The notes under the pieces were generated by a model that made no database searches, was not told the origin of the DNA, and saw only the letters and a list, made by a program, of their open reading frames with translations. Below, piece by piece: positions 44,801 through 48,587 of a DNA stretch of 64,000 nt; the stretch's first letter is position 1; each line of letters starts with the position of its first letter. Location of the stretch: NCBI GenBank assembly GCA_902727935.1, contig CACVAX010000059.1:109211-173210 (forward strand). The letters run 5' to 3'. Source of the DNA: an uncultured Sulfurovum sp. (lineage in GTDB: Bacteria; Campylobacterota; Campylobacteria; Campylobacterales; Sulfurovaceae). The position numbers and the translations under genes are program-made.

Positions 44801-47800
44801 TAACAATGGTTAGCAATGATACACCTCTGGTTGTAGACTTAGCAACAGGGAGTGTAAGCGTACCTGCTAATACCATGGCTGGAACTTATGTTGAGACGTA
44901 CACGCTTTGTGAAGTGCTAAATCCAGCCAATTGTGATGAAGCAACTATTTCAGTAACGGTTTTCCTTGATAGTGATAAAGATGGTATCTTAGACATTGAT
45001 GACCTTGATGATGATAACGATGGTATTTTAGATACCGTTGAAGAGCGTGGTATAACAGATTTAGATACTGATAGCGATGGCATTCCAGATAGATTGGATT
45101 TAGATTCTGATAATGATGGTATTTTAGATTTATTAGAGAGTGGACAAGATGCAGGAACACTTGATACGAATAATGACGGTGTACTTGATTCAATAATAGA
45201 TGTAGATCAAGATGGTGTAATGGATGTAGCTGACTTAGACGACAATGACCCACTTTCAGAAGGAGCCGTAACACCTGTAGATACTGATACAGATGGAATA
45301 AGAGATTTCCAAGATGTAGATTCAGACAATGATGGAATGACAGACTTAACAGAGGTAGGAATTCCAGCAGAAAATGATTCTGATAATGATGGAATGATAG
45401 ATGATGCTGTGGATGAAAATGGTATTCCAACGACAGTGACTCCTATTCGTAATCCAGTCGATACAGATAGTGATGGTGTACCTGATTATAAAGATTTAGA
45501 TTCAGATAATGATGGATTGAATGATGTAGAAGAAGCAGGTGGAGTAGATACAAATGGTGATGGACTTGATGATACCCCTAATGAAAGCTTTGTAGAGCCT
45601 TCAATGATATCAGATGAAGACAGTGATGGTATTTTGGACCCACTAGAACCAAATAATAGTAAACTACCAACGGATGTAGACGCTAATGGTGATGGTATTA
45701 TTGATGATGGTACTGATACAGATGGTGATGGAATTCCAAATATTACTGATGGAATGCCAAAAAACTTTGCAACCACACCTTCTTTGGACAGTGATTTAGA
45801 TGGGATACCAGATAGCTATGACCTTGATGATGACAATGATGGAATCATGGATGTTGTAGAAGAGAATGGTGTAACAGATTTAGATACCGATAGTGATGGA
45901 GTACCAGATAGATTGGACTTGGATTCTGATAATGATGGAATTTTAGATTTATTAGAGAGTGGACAAGATGTAGCAACCGTTGATAGCAATAATGATGGGC
46001 TACTTGATTCAACAACAGATAGTGATAATGATGGTCTTATGGATACAGCTGATGTTGATGATGCTGATGCCAATTCACTAGGAACCGTGACCCCAGTAGA
46101 TACCGATGGTGATGGTAAAAGAGATTTCCAAGATGTAGATTCAGACAATGATGGATTGAGTGATTTAGTTGAGGCAGGTACTCCTGCAAGTAATGATGGT
46201 GATAGTGATGGAATGATTGATGGTGCTATAGATGAAAATGGTATACCAACTGTTGTAAGCCCCATAACAACACCTGTAGATACAGACAGTGATAATGTAC
46301 CTGACTATAGAGACTTAGACTCCGATAATGATGGATTGAATGATACCGATGAAGTTGGTGGATTAGATGAAGATAAAGATGGATTGGTTGATATTGAAGA
46401 TAGTTTAGTCGATGGTAGTTCAATACCTGATAGTAATGGTGACAATACTCCAGATGTGTTAGAACCTAATAATGATGATTTACCAGTTATTTTAGATATT
46501 GATAATAATGGCGTTATTGATGATAATAGTGATAGCGATAACGATGGTATTGCTGATGTAATCGATGCAAGAGACACTATTTTTGGTACAGGGGTGGCAT
46601 TAGATTCTGATAAAGACGGAATTGTGGATGACTTTGATATTGATGATGATAATGATGGTATTCCTGATATGGTTGAAGCTAAAGGTAATCTAAATAGAGA
46701 TACCGATGGTGATGGTATTGTGGATATATTAGATTTAGATTCTGATAATGATGGAATTTTAGACATAGTAGAAGCTGGAGGTATTGATAGTAATAATGAT
46801 GGAAAAGTAGATAAGACAAGCGATAGCGATAAAGATGGATTGGCTGATGTGGTAGATGCTTCGGTAACCATTGCCAATAATCCAATTGATGAAAACACTG
46901 GAAGATTAGCAACGCTACTTCTTATTCCTGATACGGATAATGATGGTAAAGCTGATTTCCAAGATGTGGATTCGGATAATGATGGTCTATCTGATTTAGT
47001 TGAAGCTGGTGTGCCAGTAAGCAACGATGAAGATAACGATGGAATGATTGATGGAGATGTAGATACAAATGGAATTCCAAGTACCATCGTAGCTGTTAAT
47101 GAACCACTGGACTCTGATAATGATGGATTGGCAGATTACCGAGAGTTAGATTCGGATAATGATGGTAAAACAGATATTATTGAAGCAGGGGAAGAAGATA
47201 GTGATAACAATGGTTTGGTAGATACCCAAGATAGATTAATTGATGCGACTAATTTACCTGATAATGATGAAAATGGTACACCTAATTATAGAGAGTTTAA
47301 TGCCCAACTCTTAGCTGATGTCGTCTCACAAGTAGAAGCTGGTACTACTGTAAGCATAGATGTTTTACAAAATGATGAGTTGTCTGGATATAACAGAGAA
47401 ACCTTGCAGATTACAGGAACGCAAAATGCAGGTGAAGCACTGGTGGTTGAAGGTGAAGGTACGTGGAGTATTAGTGGTGAGAATCAGATTGTCTTTACCC
47501 CAGAAGAAGGCTTTGTGAAAGACCCAACAGAGATAAGTTATTCATTAGAAAATAATAGTGGAGAGAGAGTTGATACGGCAACGGTAAATGTGAATTATGT
47601 AGCCATAGTAAGACCAGATACACGGGTGACCAATTTGGCTGAACCTGTAATGATAGACGTACTTACCAATGATAATGGAGACTTGGACAGTGCAACTGTA
47701 GAGATAGAATTACCAATTGGATTTATGGAAACGAATCCTTTGGCTACTCTTTCAGATGATAAAAAGAACTTAGTCGTGCCTGGTCAAGGTGTTTGGACGG

Positions 47801-48093
47801 TTAACAATGATGGAAGCATTAGTTATAGAGTAGAAGCTGGAACAGAAATAGTTGATCCAACACCAATCTCTTATTCAGTAGCCGATGTGAAAGGTGAACG
47901 TTTAGAGACAGATGCGATGATTATTCTTAATCAAAGTGTTGTGGCTGAAACTTCAGATACCGTAGAAGATTGTGACCCTTATGAGGAGAGTAGCGTACCT
48001 CTTGATAATACTTGGAGTATTCTTCTTGTTATTATATTGGGAACAATCGCTGGAATAATTTTCTTTAGAAGAGAAAGATTGAATGAAGTTTAA
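26815..48093 (+). CDS. giant secreted modular adhesin-like protein, 7,092 residues
   Basis: Probable surface-exposed, calcium-binding adhesin. The start ATG 26815 follows AGTAGGAAAT; the signal peptide spans about residues 1-36. Order of parts by residue: N-terminal module (56-277, second copy 1692-1927); Ig-like repeat with CxxxxxxxC end (281-373 and 1929-2028); carbohydrate-binding-like jellyroll (379-542, second copy 4819-4988); six kinds of beta-sandwich inserts flanked by Asp-rich DxDNDGxxD calcium repeats (576-4018); FG-GAP/VCBS-like segment with DxDGDGxxE motifs (956-1406); CARDB-like part (1446-1583); cadherin-like repeats (first 1586-1686); CshA-type repeats (3664-3769, 4177-4282 and two at about 6833-7043); sixteen tandem Ig-like repeats ending CE(I/V)LNPSNC or similar (4283-6049); three 272-273-residue Asp-rich super-repeats (6051-6833). 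The end VPLDNTWSILLVIILG plus RRER resembles an IPTL-CTERM sorting signal. Ligand unknown. Confidence 0.9.
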   Translation: MMIYRENHKGSKQIKNFFYLMFVLMVMTISTNVLKADTNCADNIPIGNRTTALTSAEVTWNITGDLADENVDAILNSVTVTGQANPFTDLLMPDRVSYQFANPGASRQFIQENMLTTADITDSSVVFDTALLNANVDRNLRHYLSLDSGITSSDYVDFYYDTPFVSGENRYIMVSERRGNNNMTINALDANGNVIGNSAAVIGVSEPSPTFIDTGVDTTYSDHIFFTIYPLTALVSAGNEVHGIRVTQSDAGNVSGDGGDGKVFILFDPLTQTCVTANEDNLSVFAGETSRTLFLDNGNGVDEASGETATDANIADTLSIVNDGGLTGVSINNDGTLNIPSNVTDGTYDVMYEICLESNASLCSRANAYVRNYTKQSGCTSKQFSITNWDFEDGISLNVPTGWTTQTRSSGTGFHYRGVEIANNEGVLMLGADAETWQDIDVSSQGEGTYRLSFYESLHDNVGVEGSVRMQFLNASKTLISESSSPSITSLYDPNVKMLDGPKSVIAVAPTGTEFIRIFFEGKGSFATGFAKIDKVMLDAVCDDVIDTDNDGIADNIDLDDDNDGILDTVENPVNSNNYSAGWYNNNPSGTFNQDGYVQDVSTDTHIIDGSAYDTNLLGSTSPYTIGNGLIDANDPGSIRGLINAEEINLQNAKNANDYLEFSFQTSANFPNGTILDKFAMADSDEKGAYKVSIEFSSDNFITSQLLVQDLVIDASLNRPAFFAFDNVQASQGLAPSTSYKLRVYIYGASTSTTEILFDDFNIGFQIQLDSDNDGIFNHLDLDSDNDGIPDNVEAQTTSGYVAPNGTFDANGTDTAYVGGLTPVNTDNNGSADYLDLDSDDDGHLDSNENGLTLLGNVGSNGLDNNIDTTDDYSDVNGKVNTPSADLAQLDGNNVDVDYRSLAVVAEICNNGIDDDADGYIDYFDNDCNSISELTCTVPRTNTPSFIMGDPIATTVDVSIAATPTIGDIDGDGMPEIIVPKEGTASPQGYYIFEGNGSDFADATLDIEIPLYTHSGQPMVQPAIADLDGDGQAEIITLSGDSSGNNRYVYVFPSTGGSVTANTYLWKSDIALLRQGGGSPKVVDIDEDGIPEIVSGNAILKFSDANFNAATTLNIVINSKAIAQGNFHQTLWDRDPVVMDVLPALPGKEFVAGSKVYSIDLVAGSRTLEVDLHTIDPSIPLYDDGPTSVADMNLDGVMDIIYSSSYTAGNGVPTGQLIIWDPVNGIVLAKYTKPSGAGLRSGTAFISNVYDDTQDGKTDYPEAIFTSSKDATSGLLFAVNLNDTSNMLWEQPTTDVSGATTLNAFDFNGDGLSEMVYRDTRSLRIMNGNVNPPTIYTELPYVTGTWVEGVAIADVDNDGEAEIITSANQETAIESGIAVTNNKLYVFSAGGGTKWVDARAIWNQRNYHYTNINDNLTVPKKEQSTIINYPQGTINHLLNSYMAQLPAKLQLKQAASDAKVKVNSITQTAVSSVVTVNYTVINNSSDADILSNLSLSAYDKNPELAGVTFLDTLTTTALIPKDSNVTFSQDINISNAPATLADLYLVVNEDGTAALPLIVDDLGQDGITECNYNNNIDSIVVPAWNTAPTAVDSNHTVTVGTSINLALLTGSNDPDGDTLNITSVNGTAITLGTEQNITVPNGVVNVETNGSMTFVPDAGYVGDVTFAYELSDGSETAGANVNITITDVCNLIPAGNPTAALVGGDVSFDISGSGGEFGNAILNSISISGEANPFSELVGPDIVSYNFANEAANSQYINDHGVAAENIMDGASIFDPALLNVMNSRDLNHFFSADPNDVDITTGDYVDFKYNTPIKAAGNRYFVVTERGGNNHLQVIALDINGNPIAGAGTADIVANSSTYIPTGTMVTTHPYYGSQQELSVAIFPLTTVATRGTDIYGLRLIYNQTGDGGDSKIFVMVDPTTICTINALDDNLTNSPINALTGGTTNSIFIDNGYGSDLADTLAATDANIDDNVTIINNGGLTNVSIDSNGTLTVPANSTEGTYAITYQICLEGNPSICDTAVATVKVEIPLDSDNDGIPNDIDLDDDNDGVLDTDEGCGSSPFGSTVVTAHTPLSGASTITTDTLSIPNGLNRVLIVEIGVEAAASPILTVSYGGTNLSLLTTAAERGLNSLHTYYLNETQIAGLGADATITVTDANGENNAFTVYATFLSNIDQSALLTVTAVNETSTSCVSNNYTFPSMSVVTGDYLFSFATTGLGENNSTDQFTFNATCGSEIADAGDENANVGGALFVASGNSTQTCTVDIVNPSEPSCRRPMSQSYILKPATSNQICNQDTDNDKIFDNLDTDSDNDSCQDAIEGASAFTAGDLDANGSLIGGVDANGIPTVAGAGQASTLALLDNSDSSACVTNNPPTAVDSNHTIDTGSTQVLDLLTLITDPDGPGGLSVLSINDVNLTGGVQTIVVPNGEIRIDASDVITFVPTVGFTGNTSFEYVGTDGSETVVANVNITITSDTDGDGVIDAIDLDDDNDGILDTEECNSVFPNWDNSTQTPTMIRGTLNGTDITVTTTSPHALPLQIKSDEFNIVGDAGLNSFATGFSTSERIEIVHSGQSSGAFEETVFTFSQALVEPLYIHVSGLDYNYTINNGTIDTLVNGTGIGTSTFTVIDASVSHEGGFSALVPMGTTAVKLINTELKNDRLYANFSTSSIANCDIDNDGIKNSFDLDSDNDGVPDNVEAQRTNGYTPPSGSVDANGTWSAIYGIDGLTPVDTDEDNTTDFLDTDSDNDGIFDIVESGQGLNADVNGSTTDPVGVNGLANSNSTESADDYNDTNGLAYEGSVFTLNDTDNDTLADGSDANATTTDLDYRDDVFFNNPPVATDVNRTIDTGDTTVIDLLSLVSDTDTGDTLSITSINGEALTGSEQNITVPNGRVEVGTDGNVTFVPDNGYTGPSSFAYEATDGTETVSANVNITIVSDNDGDGIIDSIDLDDDNDGILDIHEFTQCEAGIPLAWDAGSNGDLIRGFTSNSGITGTVTTTLGTGGTFAGKPTYVDGNIQIDIQSRGASPTSGEQSIIIFSEPVTMDEFNVRSVVDLGGYDESQNITFYKNGVQVVFDATIYDQNGGVVTGASYNPITGDAQGADSSPEASFRFLIDKPIDEIIIAQRADATADNIGFRITSVCGAYRDTDNDGIKDHLDLDSDNDGIPDNVEGQTTHGYVAPSGVVDANGTWSAIYGFAGIVPVNTDGNDSDDYIDTDSDNDGIFDIIESGEGLSDANNDGRTDGNVGNNGLDNTVDTVDDYSDVNGKVNAPLADLENAIDNDLSEVDYRSVDLLDTDGDGIPNRVDLDDDNDGVVDSNEKSCSQNNYAAGWFSNVPDGTVNQDGYLTDITIPSYILDGSANDTNIVQSASPTIIGAGLNITYHQPYYKIADVNEIDLTAAISAKDYMEYEFTTSTTLEAHTVVDRFALWLTHPFDAYKVSVLMSDNNFQTSKILVHNFLVSQNASPQPLATAESSVLEANTSYKFRVYLYGADNVNAEVIYDDFNFGTCTAIDTDSDSIPDYLDLDSDNDGIPDNVEAQTTQNYIVPSGLDVNGTWLVYGLGGLTPIDTDEDNVTDMLDTDSDNDTVSDCLENNDAISTCPVTNAMVGINGLASWAESADDYNDTNGYAYENISEIFTLDDSDNDTAANGSDASPTTKDLDYRDDEVPPPVGTEDNVTVVAGNVAIIDVLDNDVHTYGDLNVTTVQLLDNGTEVSTLTVVGEGVWDVNATTGEVSFTPEAGFTGTPTPVEYVVEDVNGNPTEPTAINITVTPAIDTDNDGVPDATDLDDDNDGILDEDESCDSSPAPQTITGAGLLKDELLFFDFTDFRVDNGATDSQVITHNGVNYTVVVSEVSGSLDYAPTGESGVGDHESNWFTGLYDLPGKEAIGSYLRAGFESPKFTLTFTAEKGGVSYPVEVLVLDGQLSANSSPIKREELIIKTNGSLFTHIETFPSSATLSSIVTGNGTDTLTYIDTHSPIENASFVTKGTNLKLNVELGYLHPTVGQGTYQAIAFAIKIPCDSDNDGIQNSLDLDTDNDGIPDNVEAQTTQGYIVPNADDNATYTTNNGVNSAYLGGLTPVDTDDDNVTDTLDTDSDNDGTFDIAESGQGLNADVNGSTTNPVGINGLANPAETTDDYSDVNGKAHDGTNFILNDSDNDTAANGSDASPTTKDLDYRDDEVPPPVGTEDNVTVVAGNVAIIDVLDNDVHTYGDLNVTTVQLLDNGAEVIKLTVVGEGVWDVNGTTGEVSFTPEAGFTGTPTPVEYVVEDVNGNPTEPTAINITVTALVAMDDINTSVSGVGGVVISNIVDNDNLDGTAVTLGTDVNITAVTNDTPIAIDVESGMAFLPSGVPAGVYTETYTLCEIANSSNCDDANVTITLTAKPIDAIDDNKTTPLTLTTNNFSNYSYIENVINNDSFDNTMLSVNIDDINITLTGNTNLSTTPALDDSNGMLSILTNTSAGEYYIEYSICEKLNPSNCDEANLTFEIAVGSLEGTDDNNDSVNGSNGGTAIDDITFGDTLNGVQVVLGTDVNMTAISDGVLEINTTTGAVIVPAGTAAGDYSGTYTLCEILNPSNCVTKDINVTVDPAPIDAIDDDFSLNSINGLEGGMVGDVTSSGNDSLNGVDVADNDITISLTGDSNLSTTPTLEDNGSLSIPANTPAGEYYVGYKICEVLNNTNCDEANATIKVDVAEIIAVDDVNNSVNGIDGGIAIIDVTDNDTLSGTNIDIDVDVNITEVNNSTPLEVNTTIGSVTVPTDTVEGSYTLSYTVCEILNPSNCDESNVTVVVEAAPIDAIDDDFTNSPINGLVGGVVGDVTTATSGCSSIGFSITNADFESGTYPNVPTGWTSQTRSTGTGFYYRGNEIANDNAVLMLGADSETWQDIDVSSHGGGRYLLSYYESLHEEAGVEGSVRMNFLDASKSIIIQSGSSEITSLYDPAIKTLEGPKSITAVAPNGTHYVRIYFEGKGSFSTGFAKIDNVTLNYVCNDTLNGNPVDDNDINTTLTGDSNLSTSPSIDENGTLSVPANTPAGEYYVEYKICEVLNPTNCDEANVSVSVSSATIFGTDDNNDSVNGSNGGTAIDDITLGDTLNGVQVVLGTDVNMTAISDGVLEINTTTGSVTVPAGTAAGDYSGTYTLCEILNPSNCVTKDINVTVDPAPIDAIDDDFSLNSINGLEGGMVGDVTSSGNDSLNGVDVADNDITISLTGDSNLSTTPTLEDNGSLSIPANTPAGEYYVGYKICEVLNNTNCDEANATIKVDVAEIIAVDDVNNSVNGIDGGIAIIDVTDNDTLSGTNIDIDVDVNITEVNNSTPLEVNTTIGSVTVPTDTVEGSYTLSYTVCEILNPSNCDESNVTVVVEAAPIDAIDDSFIGSVNGLVGGELGDITGNDRLNGTVIDDNDINTTLTGDSNLSTSPSIDENGTLSVPANTPAGEYYVEYKICEVLNPSNCDEANATVVVKAATIFGTNDSNDSVNGSNGGTAIPNVTSNDTLNGETVKLNVDVNITNVTGTTLVIDPKTGAVSIPANTPAGEYTGTYELCEILNPSNCVTKDITVTVDPAPIDAMDDDFTNSPINGLFGGVVGDVTSTNNDTLNGLDVLDNLITISLTSESNLSTTATLEDNGSLSIPANTPAGSYYVGYKICEVLNNTNNCDEANATIKVVPAVINAVDDSNGSINGIDGGMVITNLVSNDTLNNKNVTLGVEVNITTVSNNTPLVIDKSTGKVTVPSNTPSGTYVETYTICENLNPLSCSDANVTIGVDASLIDAVNDALTVNGIEGAELKVELNDKLDGESISLGRDVNITMITDTTPLEIDKTTGVVTIPANTVAGTYVEQYTICENLNPINCDTANISVEVLVAEMKGEDDENLSVSGSLGGVAIANVTSNDRLNGTTFTLGTDANITNIVNSSPLLIDVNTGEVTVPIGTVSGVHRATYTVCENLNPSNCITQEISVTVEAGTILANDDSNNSVNGSLGALVLTNITVNDTLNGVAVTLGADVNLTMVSNDTPLVVDLATGSVSVPANTMAGTYVETYTLCEVLNPANCDEATISVTVFLDSDKDGILDIDDLDDDNDGILDTVEERGITDLDTDSDGIPDRLDLDSDNDGILDLLESGQDAGTLDTNNDGVLDSIIDVDQDGVMDVADLDDNDPLSEGAVTPVDTDTDGIRDFQDVDSDNDGMTDLTEVGIPAENDSDNDGMIDDAVDENGIPTTVTPIRNPVDTDSDGVPDYKDLDSDNDGLNDVEEAGGVDTNGDGLDDTPNESFVEPSMISDEDSDGILDPLEPNNSKLPTDVDANGDGIIDDGTDTDGDGIPNITDGMPKNFATTPSLDSDLDGIPDSYDLDDDNDGIMDVVEENGVTDLDTDSDGVPDRLDLDSDNDGILDLLESGQDVATVDSNNDGLLDSTTDSDNDGLMDTADVDDADANSLGTVTPVDTDGDGKRDFQDVDSDNDGLSDLVEAGTPASNDGDSDGMIDGAIDENGIPTVVSPITTPVDTDSDNVPDYRDLDSDNDGLNDTDEVGGLDEDKDGLVDIEDSLVDGSSIPDSNGDNTPDVLEPNNDDLPVILDIDNNGVIDDNSDSDNDGIADVIDARDTIFGTGVALDSDKDGIVDDFDIDDDNDGIPDMVEAKGNLNRDTDGDGIVDILDLDSDNDGILDIVEAGGIDSNNDGKVDKTSDSDKDGLADVVDASVTIANNPIDENTGRLATLLLIPDTDNDGKADFQDVDSDNDGLSDLVEAGVPVSNDEDNDGMIDGDVDTNGIPSTIVAVNEPLDSDNDGLADYRELDSDNDGKTDIIEAGEEDSDNNGLVDTQDRLIDATNLPDNDENGTPNYREFNAQLLADVVSQVEAGTTVSIDVLQNDELSGYNRETLQITGTQNAGEALVVEGEGTWSISGENQIVFTPEEGFVKDPTEISYSLENNSGERVDTATVNVNYVAIVRPDTRVTNLAEPVMIDVLTNDNGDLDSATVEIELPIGFMETNPLATLSDDKKNLVVPGQGVWTVNNDGSISYRVEAGTEIVDPTPISYSVADVKGERLETDAMIILNQSVVAETSDTVEDCDPYEESSVPLDNTWSILLVIILGTIAGIIFFRRERLNEV
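27949..28440 (+). repeat. jellyroll module, copy 1 (within giant gene)
   Basis: Encodes a cysteine-flanked module containing FSITNWDFEDG, VPTGWTTQTRS, WQDIDVSS and GSFATGFAKIDKV. Its fold is predicted as carbohydrate-binding-like only by general pattern. A second copy lies at 41272-41770 and shares most of these motifs. Confidence 0.7.
28540..29115 (+). repeat. beta-sandwich insert type 2, copy 1 (within giant gene)
   Basis: Encodes a roughly 190-residue module beginning NNYSAGWYNN and ending with FDDFNIGF. A diverged second copy starting NNYAAGWFSN is at 36770-37335. Both are bracketed by Asp-rich calcium repeats. Confidence 0.65.
36770..37335 (+). repeat. beta-sandwich insert type 2, copy 2 (within giant gene)
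   Basis: Second copy of the module at 28540-29115. Shared landmarks include AGWF/AGWY, NQDGY, ANDTN/AYDTN, ITSQLLV/QTSKILV and YDDFNFG/FDDFNIG. The DNA has diverged, so this is an old duplication. Confidence 0.65.
37762..38121 (+). repeat. 360-bp DNA repeat, copy 1 (CshA-type domain)
   Basis: Nearly identical to 39301-39660, exactly 1,539 bp (513 codons) downstream, with only scattered substitutions. Encodes DASPTTKDLDYRDDEVPPPV followed by a CshA-type repeat. Confidence 0.85.
39301..39660 (+). repeat. 360-bp DNA repeat, copy 2 (CshA-type domain)
   Basis: Partner of 37762-38121. After it the reading frame goes directly into the long run of Ig-like repeats, whereas copy 1 is followed by a calcium repeat and a beta-sandwich insert. 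Confidence 0.85.
40294..41199 (+). repeat. 906-bp DNA repeat, copy 1 (three Ig-like units)
   Basis: Matches 42001-42906 at a fixed spacing of 1,707 bp (569 codons). A few differences fall in the first 180 bp; by eye the last 730 bp appear identical. Encodes three Ig-like repeats ending in CEILNPSNCVTKD, CEVLNNTNCDEAN and CEILNPSNCDESN. Confidence 0.88.
41272..41770 (+). repeat. jellyroll module, copy 2, nested inside an Ig-like repeat
   Basis: Second copy of 27949-28440 (FSITNADFESG, VPTGWTSQTRS, WQDIDVSS, GSFSTGFAKIDNV). It interrupts an Ig-like unit: GDVTTATSG on its left and NDTLNGNPVDDND on its right are halves of one repeat, as shown by the uninterrupted sister unit at about 42907-43187. 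Confidence 0.8.
42001..42906 (+). repeat. 906-bp DNA repeat, copy 2 (three Ig-like units)
   Basis: Partner of 40294-41199. The unit following copy 2 lacks the jellyroll insert found after copy 1. Confidence 0.88.
44965..47310 (+). repeat. three Asp-rich calcium-binding super-repeats
   Basis: Super-repeats begin at 44965 (LDSDKDGILDIDDLDDDNDG), 45784 (LDSDLDGIPDSYDLDDDNDG) and 46600 (LDSDKDGIVDDFDIDDDNDG), periods 819 and 816 bp; the third is cut short. Each holds many DxDxDGxxD loops of thrombospondin type 3 / EF-hand-like kind, expected to be rigid when calcium is bound. Confidence 0.85.
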
Positions 48094-48108
48094 AATATAA
48101 GGCGTTTT

Positions 48109-48128
48109 AGAGGAGGATTTCCTCCTCT
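48109..48128 (+). terminator. hairpin after the giant gene
   Basis: AGAGGAGG / CCTCCTCT perfect 8-bp stem with loop ATTT, 16 bp after the stop. The following sequence is not T-rich, so efficiency is uncertain, but it sits between two convergent genes. Confidence 0.5.
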
Positions 48129-48169
48129 GGAGTTACTTTCTATTTGTGAAAGTATTATGTTTTTTAAAG

Positions 48170-48418
48170 CTAGATTTGTTTTTTATCTTCTTCTTGCCAT
48201 CTTTTAATAAGTTCAATACCCATTTCAAAAGGTAGTTTTCCTATTTGAGAGAGTTTTTCTACTTCTTCTTGAAGTTCAGCTGTACTCATTTTCATACAAC
48301 ATATTGTTCTTAAATCTTTAAGAGGTATTTCATTGTTAGGATTGTTAGCAAGAAGACTTACTGTAATTGTTACAAGTGCAGTAAGTCCAATAAATATTTT
48401 TGGTTTTTTAGGTGTCAT
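48170..48418 (-). CDS. small exported protein of unknown function
   Basis: 82 residues: basic start, hydrophobic stretch FIGLTALVTITVSLLA, then a soluble part with a CC pair and a predicted amphipathic helix (STAELQEEVEKLSQI). AAAGGAAACAAT before the ATG is a good ribosome site and supports a real gene. Not recognised; convergent with the giant gene. Confidence 0.6.
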   Translation of the reverse strand: MTPKKPKIFIGLTALVTITVSLLANNPNNEIPLKDLRTICCMKMSTAELQEEVEKLSQIGKLPFEMGIELIKRWQEEDKKQI

Positions 48419-48587
48419 ATTGTTTCCTTTGGTTTTAATATATTATTATAGTGAATAATTATTACATATTAGTAACATACATTATAATTTTTTCAGAATT
48501 GTAAAATATTCAAATTATACTTAAAATAATATTAAAATATGACAATATGTATAGTATTTATTTAAACTTGTTTATAATCTATACAAA

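Noticed and set aside
46305..47087. Antisense open frames within the giant gene (for example 260, 191 and 161 codons on the minus strand)
   Set aside because: They are Ser/Leu/His-rich mirror images of the Asp-rich GAT repeats, have no ribosome sites and no recognisable domain; they arise from codon bias of the plus-strand gene.
44965..47310. Possible CRISPR or satellite array because of regularly spaced short DNA repeats
   Set aside because: The repeats encode in-frame DxDNDGxxD calcium loops with codon-level variation and no constant repeat-spacer pattern.
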